Virus record (IMG/VR): IMGVR_UViG_3300035698_004463
Location: 1-53,268 of that record
Direction: 5' to 3' (one strand)
DNA from: a virus
Length of the DNA stretch: 53,268 nt
Positions 1 to 9,805 of this stretch are shown one piece after another. Both the position numbers and the translations under genes were made by a program. Each line of letters begins with the position of its first letter. Position 1 is the stretch's first letter. The notes below the pieces were generated by a model. It was not told where the DNA came from, did not search any database, and saw nothing but the letters and a program-made list of their open reading frames with translations.

Positions 1-16
1 TGACTTGATTGAATAC

Positions 17-24
17 GATAAATA
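17..24 (+). promoter_or_regulatory. T4-type late promoter box GATAAATA
   Basis: Exact GATAAATA, 25 nt before the ATG of the tail-fibre gene. The downstream AG-T-GTTAA pattern recurs at several other late boxes in the window. In T4 the late sigma gp55 recognises TATAAATA; here the first base is usually G. Confidence 0.75.
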
Positions 25-49
25 GTGTTAATATACGTAGGGTTTATTC

Positions 50-2584
50 ATGGCAAAAAGAACAGTAATTGATTCAGATGAATCGCTAGTCATTAAAGGC
101 TCGCTTGTAATTGAAGGTAATGTTACACAGCGAGTAGTTATTAATGTAGTTAGTGTATTTGAGTCTGACACGGTTGAAATTAATTCCGACGGAACTGCAA
201 ATATAGCTTTATTAAAACTTACAAGCTTCGCTGATTCAGTAGGCATAAGTTATGATAGCAACGACCAAGTAGTAACTTTTACTAAACCCATTAATGCAGC
301 ATTAACAGGTACAGCTGAAACAGCAAATGCCTTTACTTCAGCTGTAACTGTGGCATTAAGTGGTGATGCAACCGGATCAAACACGTTCATCGCCGCCGGC
401 GACTTAACAACCATCCCATTAACATTAGTAACAGTTAACTCAAATGTTGGTACGTTTGGTAACACTGATTCAGCAGTAACATTTGCAGTAAATAATAAAG
501 GATTAATCACAGCAGTCCTAGATGCACCTATTGAAATTATTTCTGACCAAGTATCAAATTTTAATGCTGCTATTAGTGCTTACGTGCTGCCTGGTAATGG
601 TATAACAGAGTCAAATGGTAATATATCAATTGCAGACACAGCAGTGTCACCAAATCAATACGGCAAAAGTAACACACTTGTTTCGTTTACAGTAGACCAA
701 CAAGGAAGAATCACAACCGCCGCAGATACACTTATTGATATTACTTCTGATCAAGTATCAAATTTTAATACAAGCATTGATTCATATGTTAATGGTTCCG
801 ATGGCATTACTTACTCATTAGGGAATATTGCAGTTGATTCAAGCGTAGCAAGAGTAGCAGGTGACACATACACTGGTGATTTGTTACTAAATGGTGCTAA
901 CATATTACCACTAGCAAACAATACACAGGCTTTAGGTAATGCTAGTAGTCTCTTAAACCACATATATACAAATGAATTAACAGCACTTAATCTTAACGTG
1001 CCATCTACTGGCCTATCGTCAATTTATACCACATTTTATGTAGGCAACAATGGTGCTCTTAATTATCTTAGTAATGCCACAGGAGGATATTATAGCGTAG
1101 TAGCTGGCAGTGGTATTACTACACTTGCTAATACTGTAGCAGTTGATTCTTCTGTAATACGAACTATTGGTGACCAATCAATAGCTAATGTAAAAACATT
1201 TACTGGTACCCTTATAGTACCAACACCAATTCTTAGTACTCATGCAGCATCTAAGCAGTATGTTGATGATGAAATTAACGCATTAATTGATGGCGCACCT
1301 GGAGCATTAGACACACTGCGTGAAATTACAGATTCACTTGCAAACAATACGTCATTGTCTAGCACGTTAATTTCTAAAATATCCGGCGCAAACACAAATA
1401 TTAATACAAACAATGTTGCTATTACTACATTGCAAGAAATTAATTTTACAGCAGGAAATGGATTAATAGGTGGCGGTAACTTAATAACAAACCGTCAGTT
1501 TGATATAATTGGTGGCAGTGGTATTACTGTAAATCTTGCAAATATTACTGTTGATGACTCAGTTATTAGGACAACTGGTGAGCAAGCATTTACTAGTGGC
1601 AAAAAGATATTTATTGACAGCGTCAAATTAGCGTTTGGTACTAACAGTGATTTACAGTTATACCATAATGGCTCAAACTCTATTATTAATAACAGCGGAG
1701 CCGGCGCCGGTAACTTAATAATAGCTAGCAATGATTTACTCGTGCAAACTGCTGATTTTACTGAAACAATGATCACAGCTAAAGAAGGTGGCGCAGTAAA
1801 GTTATACTATGATAACGTTTTAAGAGTTGATACAACAAATGATGGTGCAAATATAACTGGTAATTTGGACGTAACTGGAAATGTAACCAGCACTGGTGCA
1901 TTTTTTAATGGTAATGTTAATATTACTGGTGAGTTAATAGTACCGGCAACACAATCAATGACTGAAGGTGCAATATATAGAGATGGATTTGAATATTTTG
2001 CATTCATAGGTGGCATTGAGAGAAGACTGACATCAAGTGATGTTGGTGATATTGAGGATGTTGGTGATACTGGATTAAATGTATATAGTGGAGCACGCGT
2101 TGAAGGTAATGTGTTATTTCATGGAATAAAATCAGTGGACAATGGTGTTTATACTATTTTATCAGAAGCAGCAAATGTTATTACAATTGAAGCAAATATT
2201 GAAGCAATAAGAACGCAATTTAGTGCAAGCAACATAAGCGGATTTGGTGGAGTAGTGTATGACAGCACATCAGGGGAACTTAGCTACACTGGTATAAGTA
2301 CTGCTGAGGTACGCTCGCAGATAAGCAGCTCAGGGCTAATTGGATACAACAATGCAACTGGAGTAATAACCACCACTGCTGACAATTATTTAAACTGGAA
2401 ATTTACAACTGATTCTGCAGGAAATGTTGACGTCAATAGCAGCGATCAAATAGCAATAGCAGGTGGTGACGGTATAATTGTAAGTCACACAGGAAACGTA
2501 ATAACAGTTACAAATAGTAGGCCTGACTTTGTTCCAGAGATAGACTCAATAACAGCCGCACTACTTTTAGGTGGGTGTTATTAA
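50..2584 (+). CDS. Tail-fibre-like virion protein (844 aa)
   Basis: Large Thr/Ser/Asn/Gly-rich protein with irregular beta-type repeats. Units such as AVDSSVxR and TVDDSVIRTTGEQ recur around residues 260-520. The segment SKQYVDDEIN followed by PGALDTLREI (about 400-430) is typical of phage fibre trimer regions. The C-terminal third carries further repeats of the type GGVVYDSTSGELSYTG. No enzymatic domain is visible. It is probably a trimeric host-contact fibre or baseplate-attached fibre on the outside of the virion. It is first behind a late promoter, with the bilin reductase gene 33 nt downstream. Assignment to a particular T4 fibre gene is not possible from sequence alone. Confidence 0.7.
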   Translation: MAKRTVIDSDESLVIKGSLVIEGNVTQRVVINVVSVFESDTVEINSDGTANIALLKLTSFADSVGISYDSNDQVVTFTKPINAALTGTAETANAFTSAVTVALSGDATGSNTFIAAGDLTTIPLTLVTVNSNVGTFGNTDSAVTFAVNNKGLITAVLDAPIEIISDQVSNFNAAISAYVLPGNGITESNGNISIADTAVSPNQYGKSNTLVSFTVDQQGRITTAADTLIDITSDQVSNFNTSIDSYVNGSDGITYSLGNIAVDSSVARVAGDTYTGDLLLNGANILPLANNTQALGNASSLLNHIYTNELTALNLNVPSTGLSSIYTTFYVGNNGALNYLSNATGGYYSVVAGSGITTLANTVAVDSSVIRTIGDQSIANVKTFTGTLIVPTPILSTHAASKQYVDDEINALIDGAPGALDTLREITDSLANNTSLSSTLISKISGANTNINTNNVAITTLQEINFTAGNGLIGGGNLITNRQFDIIGGSGITVNLANITVDDSVIRTTGEQAFTSGKKIFIDSVKLAFGTNSDLQLYHNGSNSIINNSGAGAGNLIIASNDLLVQTADFTETMITAKEGGAVKLYYDNVLRVDTTNDGANITGNLDVTGNVTSTGAFFNGNVNITGELIVPATQSMTEGAIYRDGFEYFAFIGGIERRLTSSDVGDIEDVGDTGLNVYSGARVEGNVLFHGIKSVDNGVYTILSEAANVITIEANIEAIRTQFSASNISGFGGVVYDSTSGELSYTGISTAEVRSQISSSGLIGYNNATGVITTTADNYLNWKFTTDSAGNVDVNSSDQIAIAGGDGIIVSHTGNVITVTNSRPDFVPEIDSITAALLLGGCY

Positions 2585-2617
2585 GGACAAACACAACACA
2601 AACAATGGAGATATAAA

Positions 2618-3313
2618 TTGAGTATTATTTGGAATCATTTAATTAAGTGCAAAGAAGAAATTATAGAAATTTTTGATCAACAAGCTATTGAAATATACGA
2701 ACCTGGCATGAGTCAATTTAATCAACCTGATTCAGGGTGGGTTAACCGGGTATGGGAAAACAAGCACATACGTAGAGCACATATTGATGTTGTTGATACA
2801 AGGGAATCAAAAGGGCTATGGATGATGCATGTTTGCTTATTTCCTGAATTAAGTAATGGTGGCCCAATCTATGGATTTGATGTGATTGCAGGAAAGAATA
2901 AAATGACCGGAGCATTTCATGATTTTAGTCCTAGCAGTGGCGGACCAACCCATCCAATGATAACACAATATAAAGAAAGTGTGGAAGGTTTTATCCCAAT
3001 TCGAGAACGAGAATTGCCACAGTGGGCCAAAAATATTTTTACTGATAAAATGTTGGCTGCAAGTAATGTTAATACTGAAGCTGAAACAATCGCAATTATT
3101 AATATAGCAATTAACAATTTAAAATTATTTTTTGAGCAAATTGGCAAATATAATAATACGTCTGAAACAATTAAAACAGTAAAATCACACAATTGGTATT
3201 GTGATAACCAAAGATTAAATCCCCATACACCAGCAGTAATGAAAAGCCTAGGACTAGACCCAGTACAGGTCGATACATTTTGCACTGAAATGCTGTTTCC
3301 AAAAATCAAATAA
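2618..3313 (+). CDS. Ferredoxin-dependent bilin reductase (PcyX/PebS/PcyA family)
   Basis: 231 aa, TTG start with GGAG 8 nt upstream. The family reduces biliverdin IXalpha to a phycobilin using ferredoxin. The family core is visible: MMHVCLFPE (69-77), then GGPIYGFDVIAG (81-92) with the conserved central Asp at D88, then MTGAFHDFSP (96-105). The C-terminal signature YCDNQRLNPHTPAVM (194-208) holds the second conserved Asp (D196). The length fits phage PebS and PcyX better than plant or cyanobacterial members. The heme oxygenase that would supply biliverdin is at 13410. No ferredoxin gene is in the window. Whether the product is phycoerythrobilin or phycocyanobilin cannot be read from sequence. 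The gene sits in a late fibre transcription unit, unusual for a metabolic gene. Confidence 0.88.
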   Translation: MSIIWNHLIKCKEEIIEIFDQQAIEIYEPGMSQFNQPDSGWVNRVWENKHIRRAHIDVVDTRESKGLWMMHVCLFPELSNGGPIYGFDVIAGKNKMTGAFHDFSPSSGGPTHPMITQYKESVEGFIPIRERELPQWAKNIFTDKMLAASNVNTEAETIAIINIAINNLKLFFEQIGKYNNTSETIKTVKSHNWYCDNQRLNPHTPAVMKSLGLDPVQVDTFCTEMLFPKIK

Positions 3314-3341
3314 TGGGCATATAAGCAAATACCATCTATAA

Positions 3342-3349
3342 GATAAATA
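3342..3349 (+). promoter_or_regulatory. T4-type late promoter box GATAAATA
   Basis: Exact GATAAATA followed by G-ATGTAATA, 44 nt before the ATG at 3394. It lies in the gap after the bilin reductase gene and would drive the spike and adhesin block. Confidence 0.7.
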
Positions 3350-3393
3350 GATGTAATATATAAATTTAAAACATTATTATTTGAGAATTAAGC

Positions 3394-3714
3394 ATGGCAA
3401 CGTCATTTACAAACGCAATCGCAAACAGTGTAGGCACTGCTGAAGTAGAAATATTTACAGCTACAGAAAAATCAGTAGTGATTGGCTGTAGTGTTAGTAA
3501 TCTACTAAAAAGCACAGTGCCTGTTACTATAAAAACGCGCAGAGCAGCAGTAGATACTAGTATATATACTGATTTCCGTATTGAAGCTGGAGATGCTATT
3601 ACTTTAATGAAAGCTGGTAGACTTGTGTTACTAATTGGTGACACATTAGTAGTATCTTCGCTAGTAGACGCAAGTATTGATGTAGTTTTTTCAATCATAC
3701 AAGGAGTAGCATAA
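3394..3714 (+). CDS. Small virion-type protein (106 aa), function unknown
   Basis: The protein is beta-rich by composition, with alternating Val/Thr/Ile strands and no charged tails. The N-terminus MATSFTNAIANSVG and the segment STVPVTIKTRR look like small T4-like virion or baseplate subunits. No catalytic motif is visible. Its stop codon overlaps the next start (TAATG), so it is translationally coupled to the 77-aa protein and the spike that follow. It may be an adaptor for the spike. Confidence 0.5.
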   Translation: MATSFTNAIANSVGTAEVEIFTATEKSVVIGCSVSNLLKSTVPVTIKTRRAAVDTSIYTDFRIEAGDAITLMKAGRLVLLIGDTLVVSSLVDASIDVVFSIIQGVA

Positions 3715-3947
3715 TGGGTGGATTTTTCACTGGCACTGATTTAGCCAATAAAGTGTTTTACGGGTTTAGGTTAAACGTGGATACTGGGCATTTAGACGTA
3801 GAAGTAATTGATGGCGACATACCAGTATCGTTACCACAGCCGGAAATACTAGATAAATATGACTACCAGCAATGGGTTTGGTCACAAGATACTATCCAGT
3901 TTGAATGGGGTGATGAAAACGGACACTTACTGATGAGGTTAATATAA
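3714..3947 (+). CDS. Small protein preceding the spike (77 aa), unknown
   Basis: The protein starts on the last base of the preceding stop codon and ends immediately before the spike ATG. It is rich in aromatic and acidic residues (YDYQQWVWSQ, QFEWGDENGH). I do not recognise a family. The tight packing between two virion-type genes suggests a small structural subunit or spike attachment factor. Confidence 0.5.
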   Translation: MGGFFTGTDLANKVFYGFRLNVDTGHLDVEVIDGDIPVSLPQPEILDKYDYQQWVWSQDTIQFEWGDENGHLLMRLI

Positions 3948-6900
3948 ATGAGTCAATTAATTGATTTAGGAAAATTACGGTTTTACTGGGCAGGCGATTA
4001 TATTGCTACAACTGCTTATGAATTAAATGACGTTGTTAGGTATGGTGGCAACGTATATGTATATATCAATGTTTTAAAAGAAATTGGAAATTTACCAACC
4101 AATGCAACGTATTGGGGATTGATGGTTGAAGGTATTAACTTTGACGGTATATGGGAAACTGGAACAAATTATATAATTGGTGATGCGGTTGCATATGGCT
4201 CAACTGTTTATGTAGCACTGGTTGATAACACTAATGTACAACCTGATACTGACCCAGCAACATGGTCACAATTTGTCGAAGGCATACAGTTTGAAGGACC
4301 ATACAGTGGCGTTACTACTTACCAAGCAAATGACGTTGTTACATATGGAGCAACTGCTTACATTGCTAAAGCAACAACAAATAATAACTTACCAACAAAC
4401 GATACGTTTTGGGATGTATTTGTACAAGGTATATCACTCGAAGGCGTTTACAATGGAGCCACAGTATATGTACCAGGTGACATTGTTGCCTATGGAGCAA
4501 ATTTATATACCGCAATAGATGACACAACAGGCAATCTTCCTACAAATACCACATTTTGGACATTGTTTGTTTCATCATTCCAAAATAGAGGAGCTTGGAC
4601 AACAAGTATACTTTATTACAAAAATGATTTAATACAATTTGGCGCTTATACTTATTCTTGCGAAATAGAACACACATCTACTGTATTTGCAACTGATTTA
4701 GCGGACAGTAACTGGTCTGTATTTTCTACAGGAATACGCTCACGTGGTGATTGGGCTACTGCTACATTATATTTGCCTTATGATATTGTTACGTACGGTG
4801 GCAATACATATGCTTGTTTATTACAGCATAATGCTGGTGTTTTTGCAACAGACGCAGCAGCAAGTAATTGGGAAATATTCAACGGCGGTGTTAGGTGGAG
4901 AGATCAATGGACATCAACACCAACTGAATATTTAGTTAATGACATTGTTCGAACCGTGGGATCGTCTTATATTGCAACAGTTGATCATACATCAAATGTT
5001 AACTTTACTGTTGACTTTGACGCAGGTCGTTGGGTGTTTTTTGTACAAGGTGCTGATGACGTTCTGCCAGTACTGCCAATTGACCCAGAAGGCAAGTCAT
5101 TAACTATTTCGAACGATGGATCGACGCTTGAATGGTTAAATGCTACAGGGTCTACTAATGTATTTTTTGTAACACCTGATGGTTCCGACGCAAATTCAGG
5201 AACAAGTCTTGCTTTACCATTCCTTACAATTAAGTATGCATGTGAACAGTCAGGACCAAATGCTACAATATTTGTTAGAACTGGCACATATATAGAAGAA
5301 TTACCAATCATAGTTCCAGAAAATACTGCAATTGTTGGTGACAACCAACGTACCGTAGTAGTTCAACCGGCAAACTCATTTGAAACAGGCACAATGTTTG
5401 AAATGTCAAACGGTGCTATTTTAAACAAAATGACGTTTAAAGGAATGACAGGTTGGTTGCCCGACGGCGGTGACGCTGACGATATTAGCTTAACTACACC
5501 TGTTGGTATTGGTGTAGCATTTAATGCATCGTCACCGGTTACTACAAAGTCGCCATATGTTTTAGAATGCGCATTTATTTCAGCAGGAGGAGTTGGCGCA
5601 TATATTGACGGCACACTTCATGGCAGCGGGAATAAAAGTATGATCTTTCATGGATATACTATTATTTCGGATGCCGGTGTTGGGTTTTGGGTAGACAACG
5701 GTGGACTTGCAGAATTAGTTTCAAACTTTACATATTATTGTTATTTTGGTTATAGTTGCACAGCAGGATCTAAGATCCGCGCATTAAACGGTAACTGTTC
5801 ATACGGTACATGGGGAGCAACATCACGTGGTTTTGATCCTGCTGAGACAGCGTTAATTGGTGCAATTGTTGGTGAAGAATTAAATGCAGTATATGTAAGC
5901 GGCACTGTTGCAGTGGGCGATACAATAACTGACGATGTTACTGGCGCATTTGCAACAATAATAAACGTGCAAATCTCGGCGGACAAGGTTTATATTGATG
6001 CTAGAACAGGATCATTTGGTGACGGTAATAACTTATCAACTAGTGGCGGCGCCACATTGGTAGCAGGCCTAGGAGCCGACCAAGATGTTCGTGGTTTCAT
6101 ATTAATGGTGGATGGCTTAAGTACAGAACCAAAGCCTGGTGGTAGTATTTCTTTAGCTGACGATACTATTGCGTATGTAATACAAAGCGTATCTGGTACG
6201 TATGTTGATAGTACATCACGAATGATTATTGTCTTGTCTCAAGATAAACCAACAGGTTCTCCTGACAACACTGTAATTACTATTAGATATAATTATTCAC
6301 AAGTTAGATTAACAGGCCATGACTTCTTGTCAATTGGTACCGGTGGAGTTGTTACGACGAACCATCCTGATGAACCAACACAGCCACCCGCACAGGGAAA
6401 CGAAATTCAAGAAACATTTCCAGGGCGAGTGTATTATGTTTCAACCGACCAAAACGGTAACTTCAGGGTTGGCGAATTTTTTAAGATTGATCAAGCAACT
6501 GGTACTGCAACACTAAATGCAAATGCGTTTAACCTTGCAGGACTAACAAGCTTACGTCTTGGTTCAATTGGTGCGCAACTAGGCGAATCAATTAATGAAT
6601 TTTCAGCAGATGGTACATTGTCCGGAAATTCAAATGTAGCTGTACCTACAGAGCAATCTACTAAGACGTATGTTGATACAAATATGGACGGTGGATCTGC
6701 TACTAAATTAGCAACTGATGCTGGTTTGCGTGGTTATGATGGTAGCAGTTTAACATTTGACGTTGTTGGTACTGGTACATTAACTGATAATGAAACTGAA
6801 ACAGTATATGACGGAATATCACCAAACGGTTCATTTACTACTAGTACAGACCACACTGTTAATGGTGACATTACACTTAGTGATGGCACAGTTATAACCA

Positions 6901-7697
6901 TAAATGCAATTGATGAAGCAACACAGCTAATAATAAATGCACAAGATGAAGCATCATACAATAATACAGGAAATTTAGGAACGTTTGTAGCCGGCACGGG
7001 ACATACAGTAGCTGATATTATTACACTTAGTGATGGTACATTAATAACAGTTGATGGTGAAGCTAGCGGTGCTGTGACTGAATTTACAGTAGACGTTACG
7101 TCCTCAACAGCAGGAACGGTAACTGGTGATGTTTTGACATTCGTGTCATCAACTGGTAATGGTATAGACTTTACATTAACACCAGAGAGCGATAACATTA
7201 TAGGCAGTATTGATGAATTTACAGTAGATGCATCATCTTCAACATTCCCAACTGCTGCTGGAACAACATTAACTTTTGTATCAACAACTGGCATTGGTAC
7301 AGATTTTACTTTGACTCCTGGTGATATTAACATTATTAACATAACTGGAGATGGTACATTGCTTGCAGCAGTATTTAATGAATATGCATATGCGTTAACA
7401 TACAAAATAGTAACCTTTTTGCTTGATATAGCAGCAGCTGAAGCCGCAGCGGCGGCTTCAGCTGGTCCAGCTAAAGACAATGAGGACTTTATTGTAGGGT
7501 TTGATGCGTGGATGGCATCAACAGGCATTACTCCTTATCTTGATATCAATGATTTTGCAGCAGCCTATGGTGATATAACTATAAAGGTTATTGATACTGT
7601 TCAAGAAACAAATACGTTAACAAGCAGTGTGGCATTGTATACTTTGAATTATAATGCAACATTAGAGATCATCTCTATTGTAAGAACAGACTCTTAA
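3948..7697 (+). CDS. Multidomain tail spike with sugar-binding repeats and beta-helix
   Basis: 1249 aa. Residues 1 to about 370 hold seven related units of 45-50 aa. Each has the pattern T-x-Y-x-x-x-D-x-V-x-Y-G-x-x-Y, then a W or F and a G, like carbohydrate-binding repeats of chitinases and phage fibres. Residues about 405-640 begin FFVTPDGSDANSGTS and continue with a Pro/Gly/Asn-rich right-handed beta-helix pattern (pectin-lyase-like). A segment near 820 (FPGRVYYVSTDQNGNFRVG) is of a type seen in marine T4-like virion proteins. The C-terminus (about 950-1140) has repeated LSDGTxIT and TLTFVS-TGxGxDFTLTP units. It probably binds or degrades host surface polysaccharide. No catalytic residues can be assigned with confidence. 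Confidence 0.7.
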   Translation: MSQLIDLGKLRFYWAGDYIATTAYELNDVVRYGGNVYVYINVLKEIGNLPTNATYWGLMVEGINFDGIWETGTNYIIGDAVAYGSTVYVALVDNTNVQPDTDPATWSQFVEGIQFEGPYSGVTTYQANDVVTYGATAYIAKATTNNNLPTNDTFWDVFVQGISLEGVYNGATVYVPGDIVAYGANLYTAIDDTTGNLPTNTTFWTLFVSSFQNRGAWTTSILYYKNDLIQFGAYTYSCEIEHTSTVFATDLADSNWSVFSTGIRSRGDWATATLYLPYDIVTYGGNTYACLLQHNAGVFATDAAASNWEIFNGGVRWRDQWTSTPTEYLVNDIVRTVGSSYIATVDHTSNVNFTVDFDAGRWVFFVQGADDVLPVLPIDPEGKSLTISNDGSTLEWLNATGSTNVFFVTPDGSDANSGTSLALPFLTIKYACEQSGPNATIFVRTGTYIEELPIIVPENTAIVGDNQRTVVVQPANSFETGTMFEMSNGAILNKMTFKGMTGWLPDGGDADDISLTTPVGIGVAFNASSPVTTKSPYVLECAFISAGGVGAYIDGTLHGSGNKSMIFHGYTIISDAGVGFWVDNGGLAELVSNFTYYCYFGYSCTAGSKIRALNGNCSYGTWGATSRGFDPAETALIGAIVGEELNAVYVSGTVAVGDTITDDVTGAFATIINVQISADKVYIDARTGSFGDGNNLSTSGGATLVAGLGADQDVRGFILMVDGLSTEPKPGGSISLADDTIAYVIQSVSGTYVDSTSRMIIVLSQDKPTGSPDNTVITIRYNYSQVRLTGHDFLSIGTGGVVTTNHPDEPTQPPAQGNEIQETFPGRVYYVSTDQNGNFRVGEFFKIDQATGTATLNANAFNLAGLTSLRLGSIGAQLGESINEFSADGTLSGNSNVAVPTEQSTKTYVDTNMDGGSATKLATDAGLRGYDGSSLTFDVVGTGTLTDNETETVYDGISPNGSFTTSTDHTVNGDITLSDGTVITINAIDEATQLIINAQDEASYNNTGNLGTFVAGTGHTVADIITLSDGTLITVDGEASGAVTEFTVDVTSSTAGTVTGDVLTFVSSTGNGIDFTLTPESDNIIGSIDEFTVDASSSTFPTAAGTTLTFVSTTGIGTDFTLTPGDINIINITGDGTLLAAVFNEYAYALTYKIVTFLLDIAAAEAAAAASAGPAKDNEDFIVGFDAWMASTGITPYLDINDFAAAYGDITIKVIDTVQETNTLTSSVALYTLNYNATLEIISIVRTDS

Positions 7698-7711
7698 AGG
7701 AAAATAATTAA

Positions 7712-8734
7712 ATGTTAAATATTATTGATTTAAACAAAAACTTGCGTGAAATCGGTGAAGAAGCTGCTAATACAGCTAGTGTAGCCTTTAGTCAAGCAAC
7801 TATAGGTGCATACACTGACACATTGGCAGAAATAAAAACCCATTTGGAATGCTTTGCTTGCAAGTCTGCATGCTGGGTGTGTATATTCCCTCAATTAACT
7901 GCGTGTACTGGTACTGTGTGTGTTTATGATGCATCTGGTAATTTTCGATGCCAAAGTAGTTGTACGTGGGTTGTGCCAGCTAATGTAACTACCGCCAAAT
8001 TTGAAGTTTGGGGACCTGGTGCTTTATCGGGGGGCGGGCGGTGCTGTGGTGGTTCTGATTTTGGTCCAACAGGCGCATATGGTACATTGGTTATACCAGT
8101 AACAGAAGGAGACACATATCAATTATGCAGCGGATGTTCAATTTGTTGTAATATAGGTGCTTGTTCTCATACTACTGGACAAGGTACCCCATCGTATGCT
8201 ACTGGGCCTGGGCTTACTAACTTCTGTGCAGCCGGTGGTTGCCACAACCTAATAAGAAGAATGTGTTGTCAACGTTTTACTTGCGGTGGCACAACTGCTG
8301 CTTGCTGCAGGATGCAAAATCCAGCAAATACAACACAAGGGAATGGTGGTTGTCTTTGCGGAACATCAAGGTATTGCCAACCTAGCAGCAGTGCCACCTG
8401 CGGAATCATACCTGTATTTAGTGACAACATAGTGACTTATTATGGTACGCCATTTGGTCACAACAGCATGCATGGTGCATCTTGCTGGGGCACTAGTCAT
8501 TATGGATACAATATTCATCCACCAATGGTCAGTATTGTTGACGGTAGTCTTGCTGCCGGCTGCATATGTGATACATGGACCTCGAACATTCTTTGCGGTG
8601 CCACCCGTAATGCATGTTGTGGATTTAGTTGCCAGCCAGGCTCAGGTGGTTATCCAAGCCACGCAATGGGCGGCGCAACAGCTGTATGCGGTGGTAGTGG
8701 TCGAATGGGCATGGCAAAGGTTAGTTATTGTTAA
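7712..8734 (+). CDS. Cysteine-rich, glycine-rich adhesin 1
   Basis: 340 aa with 35 cysteines. After an N-terminal anchor of about 80 aa comes the phage Gly-rich-domain signature WVVPANVTTAKFEVWGPG (88-105), then clusters of Gly and Cys (GGGRCCGG, SGCSICC). It ends GGSGRMGMAKVSYC. The Gly-rich loops recall tail-fibre tip adhesins, and many paired Cys suggest disulphides formed in the virion outside the host. It is paralogous to the next gene, which has the same length and domain order. No enzymatic motif is visible. Late transcription is expected from upstream. Confidence 0.65.
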   Translation: MLNIIDLNKNLREIGEEAANTASVAFSQATIGAYTDTLAEIKTHLECFACKSACWVCIFPQLTACTGTVCVYDASGNFRCQSSCTWVVPANVTTAKFEVWGPGALSGGGRCCGGSDFGPTGAYGTLVIPVTEGDTYQLCSGCSICCNIGACSHTTGQGTPSYATGPGLTNFCAAGGCHNLIRRMCCQRFTCGGTTAACCRMQNPANTTQGNGGCLCGTSRYCQPSSSATCGIIPVFSDNIVTYYGTPFGHNSMHGASCWGTSHYGYNIHPPMVSIVDGSLAAGCICDTWTSNILCGATRNACCGFSCQPGSGGYPSHAMGGATAVCGGSGRMGMAKVSYC

Positions 8735-8772
8735 CCTAAGATAAACGAAAAATAAACAAGGAGATACAGTAA

Positions 8773-9795
8773 GTGTCAAAAATTAATGATATTTTAGAAC
8801 TAGCAATAAAGAAAACCATAAGAGTTGAAAGTCCTGATAATTTAGGTGATCCTGTTTTAAACGAACTTCAGGAAAGAATAAATCTGTTGGCTATAAGCGC
8901 CAGTAATGGGAGTGTAATGACTCCGTTTTATGAAGGGACAACAGTACCAGCACGAGCATCATTAATGACTGACGAATTAGGCGTAGTTGATGTTGGTTCT
9001 GGTCCGCCATGGACTTCGTCAGCAGGAAACTGCTGCTCATGGACAGTACCAGCAGACACAACAAAAGCCCAATTTCAAATATGGGGTGCTGGAGGAAATG
9101 GCAGTTCTTGTAATCCTACAGTATGTTGCGCCTTTTATCCAAGTGGTGGTAATGGAGAGTACACTTACGTATTAATGTCAGTAACACCTGGTGATGTTTA
9201 TCTGTTATGCGCAGGCGGCGGCGATGCTACGACAAACCACAATTGTTATAGCACATGCGCATGCAATGGATGTAATTCCTTTGTGTGTGGTACTAATGCA
9301 ACATCCATAGTAAGCTGTGGCGGAGAGAAAGGATACGCGTCATTCACTAATCGTTGCCTTTACCCAACTGCAATGCACCCAATTGCCAGTGCTACGTCAA
9401 CAAGCTACCACTCAACAGTTACCGATGCATGCTCAGGCATCCATAGAGGAAATCCGGCCTATAGGTATGCAGGGAGTTGCACTGGTTGTGTTAGTTCAAA
9501 TAATGCAATAGCAGTATTAGCAAAAATACCATCCATTACTTGGGGAACAAAGGCATGTGGTAACAATATTTGTTATATGTGTCAATGGATACCAACAATT
9601 GATGAAAACCACACAGTATGCATGTTATCATGCGGCTTTAATGGCGGCCAATTTTCCGGATGTTGTTCACCGGGGGCCTTTCCACTATCAAGACAGCCAG
9701 GCGTTGCAGGAACAGGTCCCAACCACAGTTGCACACACGCAGGAAATTATGGTGGATGCTCATCCTCAGGCCGCATTTTAGTAAAATATAAATAA
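8773..9795 (+). CDS. Cysteine-rich, glycine-rich adhesin 2
   Basis: 340 aa, GTG start with AAGGAG 6 nt upstream, 25 cysteines. The N-terminal 75 residues differ from adhesin 1. Then the same Gly-rich signature appears (WTVPADTTKAQFQIWGAGG, from about residue 94). The tail ends GGCSSSGRILVKYK. Its C-terminal 95 residues, from VLAKIPSITWGTKACG onward, are duplicated as a damaged cassette at 10203-10483. It probably forms the receptor-binding tip with, or as an alternative to, adhesin 1. Confidence 0.65.
   Translation: MSKINDILELAIKKTIRVESPDNLGDPVLNELQERINLLAISASNGSVMTPFYEGTTVPARASLMTDELGVVDVGSGPPWTSSAGNCCSWTVPADTTKAQFQIWGAGGNGSSCNPTVCCAFYPSGGNGEYTYVLMSVTPGDVYLLCAGGGDATTNHNCYSTCACNGCNSFVCGTNATSIVSCGGEKGYASFTNRCLYPTAMHPIASATSTSYHSTVTDACSGIHRGNPAYRYAGSCTGCVSSNNAIAVLAKIPSITWGTKACGNNICYMCQWIPTIDENHTVCMLSCGFNGGQFSGCCSPGAFPLSRQPGVAGTGPNHSCTHAGNYGGCSSSGRILVKYK
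9510..9629 (+). repeat. Direct repeat, intact copy in adhesin 2
   Basis: 120 nt starting AGCAGTATTAGC and ending CATGTTATC, matched at 10203-10321 with a one-base deletion and a few substitutions. This copy is in frame within adhesin 2. Confidence 0.9.
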
Positions 9796-9805
9796 GGAAT
9801 TTAAA

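Noticed and set aside
3852-3859. GATAAATA inside the 77-aa gene
   Set aside because: It encodes D-K-Y in frame and has no typical spacing to the spike start at 3948; treated as chance.
6734-7528. 264-aa open frame on the minus strand
   Set aside because: Antisense to the repeat-rich spike C-terminus; composition (Val/Pro/Ser) is the mirror of Thr/Gly/Asp codons, with no SD or promoter. Other long antisense frames in the window were dismissed likewise.
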